In this document: positions 27,886 through 35,661 of the stretch, one piece after another
Layout of the letters: the number at the start of each line of letters is the position of its first letter
How positions within the stretch are numbered: the first letter of the stretch is position 1
From: Bog-473 sp963807775
Lineage (GTDB): Bacteria; Actinomycetota; Acidimicrobiia; Acidimicrobiales; RAAP-2
Assembly: GCA_963807775.1 (NCBI GenBank)
Contig: CAWECY010000017.1
Location: 744,001-808,000, forward strand
Direction of reading: 5' to 3'
Length of the DNA stretch: 64,000 nucleotides
Position numbers and translations under genes: made by a program
The notes under the pieces: model-generated
Database searches by the model: none
What the model was told of the DNA's origin: nothing
Seen by the model: only the letters and a program-made list of their open reading frames with translations

Positions 27886-28899
27886 GTGGAACACGAACAA
27901 CAATATGTCGGCATCGATCTGCACCGACGGCGCAGCGTCATCGTCCGGCGAACTCAATCGGGCGAGACCCTCGAGACGGTCCGCATCAACAACGATCGTG
28001 AGGCCCTCGCCGTCGAGCTGGCCAAGGCCGGAGAGCACCCTGAGGTGATCCTCGAGGCCACCTATGGCTGGTACTGGGCGGTTGACGCCCTCGAGGAGTG
28101 CGGCGCCACGGTCCACCTGTCGCACCCGCTGGGGAACAACTGGGGCAACCGGCGGGTAAAGAACGACGAGCGCGACGCCACCGACCTGGTCGATCTGCTC
28201 CGCATGGGGCGTCTGGCCGAGGCTTGGATCGCCCCACCAAAGCTCCGAGAGGTCCGCGAGCTCGTCCGCTACAGGGGCAAGCTCGTCCACCTGCGCTCGA
28301 ACTTCAAGGCCCAGGTCCATTCGGTGCTGGCCAAAGAGGGTGTGGCGGTGCCCATGAGCGACCTGTTCGGCATCGGCGGCCAAGCGTTGCTCGACCACGT
28401 CCGATTGGGTGACGCCTACCGGATCCGAGTCGAGAGCCTGCGTGACCTGATCGAGCTGGCCGATCGCGAGATCGCCATGTTGGAACACGAGCTGGCCCCC
28501 TTCTTCGCCGGCGATCTCGGCTTCTCGGCCGTCCAAGCAATCCCGGGCGTCGGGCCGGTGTTGGCCGCGATCTTTGTGGCCGAGATCGGCGACATCTCAA
28601 GGTTCAAGAGCGCACGACACCTGTGCAGCTGGGCCGGCCTCACCCCCACGCACCACGAGTCCGACGAGACGGTCCGCCGGGGCCACATCACCAAGCAGGG
28701 TTCTCGCATCGTGCGCTGGGCAGCGGTCGAGGCGGTCGCCCACCAACGTTCCGACACCCCGATCCGACTTCACCACCGCCGCGTGGGCGAACGCCGGGGC
28801 AAGCAGATCGGGCGAGTGGCGGCCGCCCGCAAACTTCTCATCCTCGTCTACTACGGCCTGCGCGACGGCGAGATCCGCTGCCTGGCTGAGACGGGGTGA
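27886..28899 (+). CDS. IS110-family transposase (element 2)
   Basis: A 337-residue DEDD transposase, only distantly related to the one at 25039. Catalytic residues are in VGIDLHRRRS, ILEATYGWYW and NDERDATDLVDLL; the C-terminal domain begins at AVQAIPGVGPVLAAIFVAEI and continues with CSWAGLTPTHHESDETVRRG. It is full length and intact. The GTG at 27886 is preceded by GGAAGGAGA; the 64-codon extension upstream has no homology. The element's ends are not visible by eye. Confidence 0.93.
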   Translation: MEHEQQYVGIDLHRRRSVIVRRTQSGETLETVRINNDREALAVELAKAGEHPEVILEATYGWYWAVDALEECGATVHLSHPLGNNWGNRRVKNDERDATDLVDLLRMGRLAEAWIAPPKLREVRELVRYRGKLVHLRSNFKAQVHSVLAKEGVAVPMSDLFGIGGQALLDHVRLGDAYRIRVESLRDLIELADREIAMLEHELAPFFAGDLGFSAVQAIPGVGPVLAAIFVAEIGDISRFKSARHLCSWAGLTPTHHESDETVRRGHITKQGSRIVRWAAVEAVAHQRSDTPIRLHHRRVGERRGKQIGRVAAARKLLILVYYGLRDGEIRCLAETG

Positions 28900-29337
28900 G
28901 AACCGGGACGGACGCAGCCCGGTGCGAGCTCGACGGATTTCATGGCTCCTGCATGTCAGCGAAGTCGCGCCACTGATTGAGCCCACCGGGTTGCGGCCGA
29001 ACCACTCCACGCCGCCTTGTCGCGGCGGACAGATGAACGGCACCCGGGTTCCCGGGCTGCCCAGCCGGCACTGCTGGCACTGGAGCAGGACCGCAAAGCG
29101 CCCCCGCCTGGCACATGGGGGACGGGACACGAAGCCCTGACGGGCTTCGACTCCCATGATGTGAAGAAGTACTGACCGGGCCGTCAAGGCTGCCCCTTCG
29201 GGCGGCCTCCGGCCGGCCCTGACTGCCCTCCCCGGTTGCCACCGAGCCCAGGGTTCGCTTCAGCGCGCCCGAATTCCGGACCGACGCCGGCGAGAAACAG
29301 CCAAACGTGCCGTCCCTACAGGCCGGCGCCTCTTGAC
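28900..29337. other. Non-coding stretch between IS110 element 2 and the GGDEF-EAL gene
   Basis: About 440 bases with no supported gene. It must contain the right end of the element and the terminator region of the GGDEF-EAL gene, which reads toward it. A strong GC inverted repeat, GGGCGGCCTCCGGCCGGCCC-like, lies near 29199-29220. I looked for a domain V of the intron relic here and saw none. Confidence 0.4.
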
Positions 29338-30822
29338 TTACTGCGCTCCTTCATAGATGAAATCGATCTTTGCGGCTCGACACGGAGCCTGAATGGCGAA
29401 ACCCTGCCCAGAGTCGCAGCCGAGCCCAGCGAGAACGCTGACGAAGTCGAGCCGTTCGATACCCTCGGCCACGACGCGGAGTCCAAGTGCGTGAGCGAGG
29501 TCGATGATCGATCGGACGAGGTTCTCGTCCTTCCTGTCTGCGTCACCGAGTTGGAGGCCCGACGTGAACGCACGATCCAGCTTGACCTCGCCGACCGCCA
29601 AGTCGCTCAGGTGCGAGAGCGACGAGAACCCGGTGCCGAAGTCATCGATCGACACCATGATGCCCACGTCCGTCAGGCTCTCGATGACCCGTTTGGATCG
29701 GGTCAGATCCGCCATGACCATCCCCTCGGTGATCTCGAGGACGAGGGCCTCGGGCCCCAGGCCAGCCCTCTTGAGGAGCGTGCCCATCCTCTGGGGCAGG
29801 GCCGAATCCAACAGATCGGTGGCCAGCAGATTGACCGCGACGGCCACCCGGTGTCCTTCGCGCCACCACTGGGCACACTCGGCGATCGCTTGCTCGAAGA
29901 CCCATGTAGTCAAGGGCTGGATCAGGCCGCTCTCCTCCGCCAGGTCCAAGAGATGCTCGGGGGGTATCAGCCCGAGCGTTGGATGGGGCCAGCGCAAGAA
30001 CGCCTCCACGGTCACCACCTGACCGGTCGCCAGGTCGATCTCTGGCTGAAAGTGGAGGGCGAGTGAGCCCTCGGCCATGGCCCGGCGTAGGTCGTCAATG
30101 AGAGCGACGCGGTCAGTCTCGTCGTCAAGGGCGGCCTCGTAGACGTCGAAGGACCCGCGCTCGTTCTTGGCGCGGTACATGGCGATGTCCGCGCAGCGTA
30201 GCAGGTCGGTGGAACTCAGGGCATGCTCTGGCGCCAGCGCGACGCCGATACTCGCCCCGACGCGGACGCTGGCGTGACCGACGTCAATCGGCTCTTCGAG
30301 CAGCGTCGAGAGACGGCGCGCCACCGTCGTGGCCTCGAAGGTATCCGCCCCGTGAAGGAGGACGGCGAACTCGTCACCACCGAGGCGCGCCACCAGGTCG
30401 CCGTGGCGGACGACTTGGCGGATACGGGGTCCGATTTGGCGTAGCAGGGCGTCGCCGGTCTGGTGCCCGAAGGAGTCGTTGATCTCCTTGAAATGATCCA
30501 GGTCGATCAGGAGCAGGGCCACGCTGTCGAACTGTGGGTCTTCATGGGACAGGGCGGCGACGTCCTCGTCAAGCTCGCCGAGCAGCCGTCTGCGGTTAGC
30601 GAGCCCGGTGAGCTCGTCCGTCACCGCCAGATGCTGGCGTGACTCATTGAGGGCCCTTTGCTTGCGCAACAAGAAGGCCAAGCGAGCGGTCGCCGCCAAC
30701 AACGTGGCCCCGGCAAACCCGAGCACGATCGTATCGACGTGTTTGATAATGCCCAGCACCACGATTACGGAGCTCACAACCGCGACAAAACCCAGAGTGA
30801 TCTCCAAGGAATACTCCACCAT
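29338..30822 (-). CDS. Membrane GGDEF-EAL protein (cyclic di-GMP turnover)
   Basis: A 494-residue protein with two membrane segments (about 8-27 and 31-52), a GGDEF domain and an EAL domain. The cyclase site is intact (RLGGDEF, residues 146-152), with an inhibitory RxxD site (RHGD, 139-142) five residues before it. The phosphodiesterase domain has EAF for EAL (273-275) but keeps VNLLATDLLD, ITEG, DDFGTGFSSL, VKLDRAF, AEGIE and a QGF end, so catalysis is plausible. An in-frame TAA lies just upstream of the ATG at 30822, directly beside a broken group II intron; relatives often have more membrane segments, so the native N-terminus may have been lost. Confidence 0.93.
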   Translation of the reverse strand: MVEYSLEITLGFVAVVSSVIVVLGIIKHVDTIVLGFAGATLLAATARLAFLLRKQRALNESRQHLAVTDELTGLANRRRLLGELDEDVAALSHEDPQFDSVALLLIDLDHFKEINDSFGHQTGDALLRQIGPRIRQVVRHGDLVARLGGDEFAVLLHGADTFEATTVARRLSTLLEEPIDVGHASVRVGASIGVALAPEHALSSTDLLRCADIAMYRAKNERGSFDVYEAALDDETDRVALIDDLRRAMAEGSLALHFQPEIDLATGQVVTVEAFLRWPHPTLGLIPPEHLLDLAEESGLIQPLTTWVFEQAIAECAQWWREGHRVAVAVNLLATDLLDSALPQRMGTLLKRAGLGPEALVLEITEGMVMADLTRSKRVIESLTDVGIMVSIDDFGTGFSSLSHLSDLAVGEVKLDRAFTSGLQLGDADRKDENLVRSIIDLAHALGLRVVAEGIERLDFVSVLAGLGCDSGQGFAIQAPCRAAKIDFIYEGAQ

Positions 30823-30923
30823 GGAGCAATCGGCGTTTTAGCGTCCGTGCTTGACCAAATGGTGCGAGGCTGATCGGCCTCCTGGATCTCAAACGACTTC
30901 ATTCCCAACTGTGGTCCGTCCAT
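30774..30923 (-). pseudogene. Start of a group II intron reverse transcriptase, truncated
   Basis: On the minus strand a strong GGGGGAGGAG site precedes ATG at 30923. The frame begins MDGPQLGMKSFEI, the usual type of intron-encoded LtrA-like start, but from about codon 14 (near 30885) the sequence no longer resembles a reverse transcriptase, and the frame stops at 30774 inside the GGDEF-EAL gene's 5' end. All catalytic reverse transcriptase, maturase and endonuclease domains are absent. The recombination junction is thus near 30885. Confidence 0.65.
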
Positions 30924-31544
30924 CAGCTCCTCCCCCGAAGGGTTGACTGATGGGTGACCTGGCCTGCCCAGCCCCTTGGCTCGGGCCCCATTACAGGGCC
31001 TTCATCGCGACTACGAGCTGGTCCGCCTCTGTGCCTCGCATCGGTACTCTCACCCAGGTGGCCTTGGCCCCCGGGCTTCTCCCTCTCGCCGACCAGGGTC
31101 CCGACAGCACCCCGTGCAACTGGTCGTCCGTATCGAGGCGACAGATTCTCCTGTTCCGTGCCAGGGCCTGCGACGAGCTCACGCCACCTTTACACCGGAC
31201 ACCGCCAGGGCCACGAGCAGGCAGCTCCCTGGCTCCGGACACGCCCGATGGGGCGCGCCCTTTTCCCGGGATTGGACAGCTACCCCGGTTTCGATGTCGT
31301 CGTTCGAACTCTCGATGCGTCAGCAGTGGTTTACACATGTTCGTCTTCTCGTCGCTCACCTGACCCGCTGGTAGCGAGCCTTCTCCGCAGTCGCTTCCCA
31401 CCCCGGCTCTTAACCGGCATGACACTGCGGTGGTTTGGGATCTCCGCCTGCGCGGCGAACCCGGAGGGCTCCCCCCATCCCTGGCACAGCACGGTTTGTG
31501 CTGGCGATCTTCTACATCGTCATCACTCCCCTTTCAGGACACAC
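30885..31544 (-). mobile_element. 5' fragment of a group II intron (ribozyme domains I to about IV)
   Basis: Read on the minus strand, this stretch matches the conserved RNA leader of bacterial group II introns: CATGCCGGTTAAGAGCCGG, CGAGAGTTCGAACGACGACA, GGAGCCAGGGAGCTGCCTGC, TGTAAAGGTGGCGTGAGC, and finally GCGATGAAGGCCCTGTAATG before the reverse transcriptase start. The 5' boundary is best placed at the GTGTGTCCTGAAAGG sequence beginning at 31544, in keeping with the GUGYG rule. The intron breaks off near 30885, so domains V and VI and the reverse transcriptase are missing and it cannot splice alone. Open frames on both strands within it are not genes. Recognition is from memory of intron leaders, so domain limits are approximate. 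Confidence 0.8.
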
Positions 31545-31628
31545 CTGCCCCTATACGCCGGCCTGGGGTGACACGCTGCAGCACCACAGGGGAATAGTCC
31601 TGGGAGCTATGCGAATTCCGCTCAATAT

Positions 31629-31653
31629 CCGGTACGGCAGTACCGGCTTTTTT
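31629..31653 (+). terminator. Hairpin with T-run directly after the phosphotransferase stop
   Basis: CCGGTAC-GGCA-GTACCGG forms a perfect seven-base-pair stem with a four-base loop, followed on the plus strand by C and six T. It ends at the stop codon of the minus-strand phosphotransferase gene. In plus orientation it is a textbook intrinsic terminator; in minus orientation it lacks the T-run and would be weak. The intron relic begins 85 bases away on the other side. Confidence 0.75.
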
Positions 31654-32447
31654 CAGCGGGTGAATTCACGTCGGTGGGCTTTGACCCACGAGGTTGCCCT
31701 AGTGAGTCGCTCGCCCAGTCCTGCCTGCCAGTAGGCAACGAAAGCAGGTTCGCTTGCGTCGACTCGCTTTCGTACCCCGACCAAGCCGCGCTGGAGGTAG
31801 ACCTCGACCGCATCGAAGAGCAGCGACAGCTGGGAACTGGACAAGCCGTGGCCGTCACAGAAGGCCGCCAGGCGGTCCTTTGCGTTCCAAGTACCGAATC
31901 CACCGATTTGCACCAAGTCGACTGGATCAGCAAGCGGCACCCAGTGCTGGCAGGCGATAGCGACATCCCAGATTGGGTCGCTTGGCCCGGCGTAATCGAA
32001 GTCGAGCAAGGCGACCGCCCGCTCCCCTTGGAAGACGATGTTGCCAACAACTGGGTCGTTGTGGGTAATCAAGTCGCCTACAAAGGGGGCGGGCGCGCCC
32101 CCTTGCCACGTCGCTTCTGGTGGCGCTGCAAATCGACTCGACACATCGTGGAAGGCGCTCAACAGCTGGCCGACGCTGGCGAGCCGTCCAGCCGAAACAA
32201 CCGGCCAGCCGCCGCCCGGGGGCCCGAGTGGGACCGGAACTTCGCCATCGATGAAGCCGAGCACCTCACGCTCGCCTTCGGTACCCATTAGTACGGGGGC
32301 GCCCGTGAAGCCGCCTTCTCGCAGATGACGTAGTAGCGCATGAACAGCGGGACTATGAGGTCCCAGGGGTCGAAGCACCGTGTCACCTCGCCGAACAATC
32401 GCTCCAAGGTTCGCCCCACTCCCTGACGTCAGCGGCTGCTCACTCAC
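31653..32447 (-). CDS. Aminoglycoside phosphotransferase-like kinase (second, distinct)
   Basis: A 264-residue APH-superfamily protein, unrelated in detail to the one at 24145. The catalytic loop is LITHNDPVVGNIVF (His-Asn-Asp, with the second-metal Asn present), and the metal-binding Asp lies in ALLDFDYAGPSDP. The N-terminal lobe has only the weak nucleotide-binding strands usual for the family. GTG at 32447 is the likely start. It is separated from a hydrolase-cyclase gene by about 160 bases. Substrate unknown. Confidence 0.85.
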   Translation of the reverse strand: MSEQPLTSGSGANLGAIVRRGDTVLRPLGPHSPAVHALLRHLREGGFTGAPVLMGTEGEREVLGFIDGEVPVPLGPPGGGWPVVSAGRLASVGQLLSAFHDVSSRFAAPPEATWQGGAPAPFVGDLITHNDPVVGNIVFQGERAVALLDFDYAGPSDPIWDVAIACQHWVPLADPVDLVQIGGFGTWNAKDRLAAFCDGHGLSSSQLSLLFDAVEVYLQRGLVGVRKRVDASEPAFVAYWQAGLGERLTRATSWVKAHRREFTR

Positions 32448-32613
32448 GCAGACATCAAGGCCTGCCGACCGGACTGGATTTGCCCATGCCGGTGGACCCC
32501 GTGTGCTCCACTTCGCCGGTTCTGCGAGCGCTTATGGAAGGCTCTCCTTCGATGAGGTTCAGCGCCTTTGAGGTGTTGGTTCTGGGTGCTCGGTCGGTCA
32601 GACTGTTCGTGTG

Positions 32614-33925
32614 ATGAAGCGCCTGGCAACGAGATACGTGACCGTTGGTGGTGCCGAGATCGCTTACCAGATCATGGGCACAGGTCCGCCCGATCTGATC
32701 TGGGTTAGAGGCTTTGGGCACATCGACATGCAATGGGAGTCCCCGGTCTTCGCCGAGTTCTTCGAGAACCTGGCGTCCATGAGCCGGTTGATCCTCTTCG
32801 ACCGCCGAGGCACGGGTGCTTCAGAAGCTCTTGCTGACAATGCATTTCCGACCTGGGAAGACTTTGCGGACGGTGCTCGACGCAGCGGGATCCGAGCAAG
32901 CCGTGGTCTTTGGCGAGGCTGATGGCGGGGGGCTGGCGTTGTTGTTTACGGCGATGCATCCCCAACGGGTGAGTGCGCTGATCCTGGCCAACACCACAGC
33001 CCGGATGCTAAGTGCGCCCGACTACCTCATGGGGATCGACCCGGAGGCGGCCGACGCCATGGCGGAGATGCTCAGATCGGCCTGGGGCACGCCCGAGTTC
33101 GTCCAGGGCGAGTTCCCAAGCAGAGTTCATGATCCTGAGTTCGTTGAGTGGGTGGCGCGCATGACCAGAGCCTCGGCAACGCCGAAGGCTGCGGCTGCCC
33201 AGCTCCGCTACGGCTTCGAGTTCGATGCGCGTGAAGCGTTGCCGCTGGTTCAGGTGCCCACACTCGTCCTCCACAACCAGAATCTCTTCATTCCCATCGC
33301 CATGGGCCGCTACGTTGCCGAACGCATCGATGGTGCGAAGTTCGTCGAGTTACTCGGCGCTGATTTCTTTCTGGCAACGTCGGACGACGCCATGGCCGAG
33401 ATCGCCGAGTTCGTGACTGGCTCCCGGCCCGCACCTGAGATCGACCGGATCCTTGCCACGGTGCTCTTTACCGACATCGTTGGCTCGACCCAGCGGGCCG
33501 TAGCCGAAGGTGACCAACGGTGGGCCGAGCTGCTTGACGCCCACCACAGGGCCGTCCGCTCGGAACTGAAGCGACATGGAGGTATTGAGATCGACACGGC
33601 CGGTGACGGCTTCTTCGTCACCTTCGACAGCCTGGCGCGGGCAATCAGATGTGCCTGTGCCATTCGGGACAGTGTTGATTCTCTCGGGCTGCAGATCCGA
33701 GCCGGTGTCCACACCGGAGAGGTCGAACGATCAGACGAGGGGCTGCGAGGCCTTGCAGTTCACATCGGGGCACGGGTCGGCGCCGCAGCCGGAGCGGGCG
33801 AGGTGCTCGTTTCGCGCACGGTGGCCGACCTCGTCGCCGGGTCCGGCCTCACGCTGTCAGACCGGGGGGAGTACGACCTGAAGGGCGTTCCAGGCCCATG
33901 GCGACTGTTCGCCGTCGAGGGCTGA
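32614..33925 (+). pseudogene. Alpha/beta-hydrolase plus class III adenylate/guanylate cyclase, broken by a frameshift
   Basis: A common actinobacterial fusion. The hydrolase part begins RYVTVGGAEIAYQIMGTGPP and runs to PTWEDFAD; the homologous continuation (RTVLDAAGSEQAVVFGEADG) is in another frame, so one or two bases are gained or lost at about 32860-32875. The cyclase domain follows intact: ILATVLFTDIVGST and DTAGDGFFVTF carry the two metal Asp residues, and ARVGAAAGAGEVLVS ends it. The hydrolase nucleophile position in this family is often degenerate and here is Ala/Asp-rich (FGEADGG). The rest shows no other lesion, so an assembly indel is as likely as a recent mutation. GTG at 32611 is an alternative start. 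Confidence 0.85.
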
Positions 33926-34269
33926 ACCGCCCGGTAATGCGCAACGGTGTCGAAACGGGCGGCCACCCCTGCATGTGCCCGATACCGGGCGGAATGTCCC
34001 AGAACGCTGCCGGCCCGGAGGCTCATCTACGAAACACCGAGCCAAGTTCAGGCGGCCCTGGACTGGCGTCGTTCGCACCACTACATCGTGTGGCCGCGCC
34101 AATAGCGTGCGAGCCCGTTCTGGCGAATCGCAGTGAAAACGAGTTAGGCCGAGCCCAGATCCGGGCGCGGAGGGATGGAGCGACTCGGCCGTCCGACTGC
34201 GGTCGACGTTGACACGCACCATGGTCCTAGCCATAGTAGTTCTATGCTCGGCGGATCGGAAGAGGATCG
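33926..34269. other. Intergenic region without a recognised gene
   Basis: About 340 bases of mixed composition. No open frame with recognisable content and no RNA gene seen. It presumably holds the promoter for the gene at 34270. Confidence 0.4.
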
Positions 34270-35493
34270 ATGGCGCTGACCCGTTCGCCCAGCCCGCTCA
34301 CCGACACGACGCCCCCATCTGCCGAAGTCCTCTTCGAAGAAGCCAGGCGGCGCCGGCGACGCCGGCGGGCAGGATGGCTCGTCCTCATCGTCTGCGTCGT
34401 CCTCGCCACTGCACTCGTGTTCGTCACCACCATCCACGACGCCGCGCCACCTGTCCCCCGGACGCAGGTCGGCACGTCATCTGCACCGCGGTCGCTGCCG
34501 GTCGGGACACCAGCCGACATCGTCGGCTGGAAGTCGGACCAGGTGGTGGTGATCGCCACCCGGACGGGGGCGGTCCTGCGCACGCTAGCGGACGGCGTCG
34601 CCGTCGAGGCGCCGGGACTGTCCACCCTCACCGTGTCGCCGGGCGGCCAGGTCTACTTCGACTCGGCACCACTCGCCGGGGTGAGCCCGCCGGGCGCCGT
34701 GGGCGACCAGATCTACACGGTGCCGATCAGCGGTGGCCCGGTCGTCGACGTCGGTCCGGGCTCCGACCCGCAGGTGAGCCCCAATGGTCGGCTGCTGGCG
34801 TATATCGCGTCGGACGGCGTGGACGAGGCGCCGTACCTCACTCCGGGCGGTGGCATCGACCTCGCCACCTTGGTCGGCGCCCGCCTGACGGACCTGCGCA
34901 CGCTGCATCCCGATGCGTCACAGAGGGACCAGGGTGCCAGCGAGCTGTCGTGGTCGCCCGACTCGGCACATCTTTCGTTCGACCTGCTCGACGGCGCGGT
35001 CGACACCACGACCTCGTGGACCATCGCCCTGGGCGGCGCGGGCGATTCGCTGGCCACGGCGCAGCAGATCCCGCTGCAACCGGTCGGCCTGACCTGGAAC
35101 GGGTACTGGCAACGCGGTGGGACCGCAGCGCCGCTCGGCATCGGTGTCCTCACCTTGCCCTCGCCGGGCCCACCGCTCGCCGGCACCCAACGCGTCGTGA
35201 CCATCGATCCGACTACCGGAAGGATCGTGCGCCGCCTCTTCACACTGCCCGCAGCGGTCTGCACGGCCTTCTCGCAACCGAACGTGCCGTCGGACTGCGG
35301 CGCCGACTTCACCGACGCGTTGCGGGTCGACGGCGCCGGCACGAGCGTCCTCGTCGGTGGCGCCATCCCGTTCTTCTACGGCCAGGTCAGCACGTCCGGC
35401 GTGGCCTACCTCTACCGCTGGAGCGTCGGATCGGCGCACGCCGTCCGGCTGACCCGGGGCGTTCTCGTGGCCTGCTGGGGTCCGGCGCCGTAG
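34270..35493 (+). CDS. Membrane-anchored TolB/WD40-like beta-propeller protein
   Basis: A 407-residue protein with a short cytoplasmic part ending in a run of Arg residues (28-36), one membrane segment (AGWLVLIVCVVLATALVFV, ~35-53), and an extracellular domain of repeating strand patterns typical of WD40-like propellers: LTVSPGGQVYFDS, PQVSPNGRLLAYIAS and ELSWSPDSAHLSFDL are three blades. No enzyme motif. Such proteins act as scaffolds or sensors, and the type II topology places the propeller outside. ATG at 34270 follows GGAAGAGG. It is convergent with the epimerase gene. Confidence 0.78.
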   Translation: MALTRSPSPLTDTTPPSAEVLFEEARRRRRRRRAGWLVLIVCVVLATALVFVTTIHDAAPPVPRTQVGTSSAPRSLPVGTPADIVGWKSDQVVVIATRTGAVLRTLADGVAVEAPGLSTLTVSPGGQVYFDSAPLAGVSPPGAVGDQIYTVPISGGPVVDVGPGSDPQVSPNGRLLAYIASDGVDEAPYLTPGGGIDLATLVGARLTDLRTLHPDASQRDQGASELSWSPDSAHLSFDLLDGAVDTTTSWTIALGGAGDSLATAQQIPLQPVGLTWNGYWQRGGTAAPLGIGVLTLPSPGPPLAGTQRVVTIDPTTGRIVRRLFTLPAAVCTAFSQPNVPSDCGADFTDALRVDGAGTSVLVGGAIPFFYGQVSTSGVAYLYRWSVGSAHAVRLTRGVLVACWGPAP

Positions 35494-35517
35494 CGCATCG
35501 ACGCCGTGCCGCGCCGC

Positions 35518-35661
35518 TAAGGCTCGGCCACCTCCATCACGATGTCGATCCCCTCGCCGCCCGGCTTGAAGGCGCTGGCCGCCCGCACCATCAGCGCATC
35601 CGAGGCGAGCTCCTGCTGCCCATGCCCGTACCCGTGCGTCCTCGCGTCGGCTTCAGCGAAT
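35518..35661 (-). pseudogene. Possible orphan C-terminal coding fragment
   Basis: Between the propeller gene and the epimerase stop, the minus strand reads without stops for about 47 codons, ending at TAG 35518, with protein-like content (ELASDALMVRAASAFKPGG and IDIVMEVAEP). There is no credible start or ribosome-binding site, and the reading begins inside the epimerase end. It looks like the 3' remnant of a lost gene. I do not recognise the family. Confidence 0.3.

Noticed and set aside
30950..31571. Several overlapping open frames of 100-200 codons on both strands
   Set aside because: The region reads as a group II intron RNA on the minus strand; structured GC-rich RNA genes leave open frames in many phases. 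None has a family motif.
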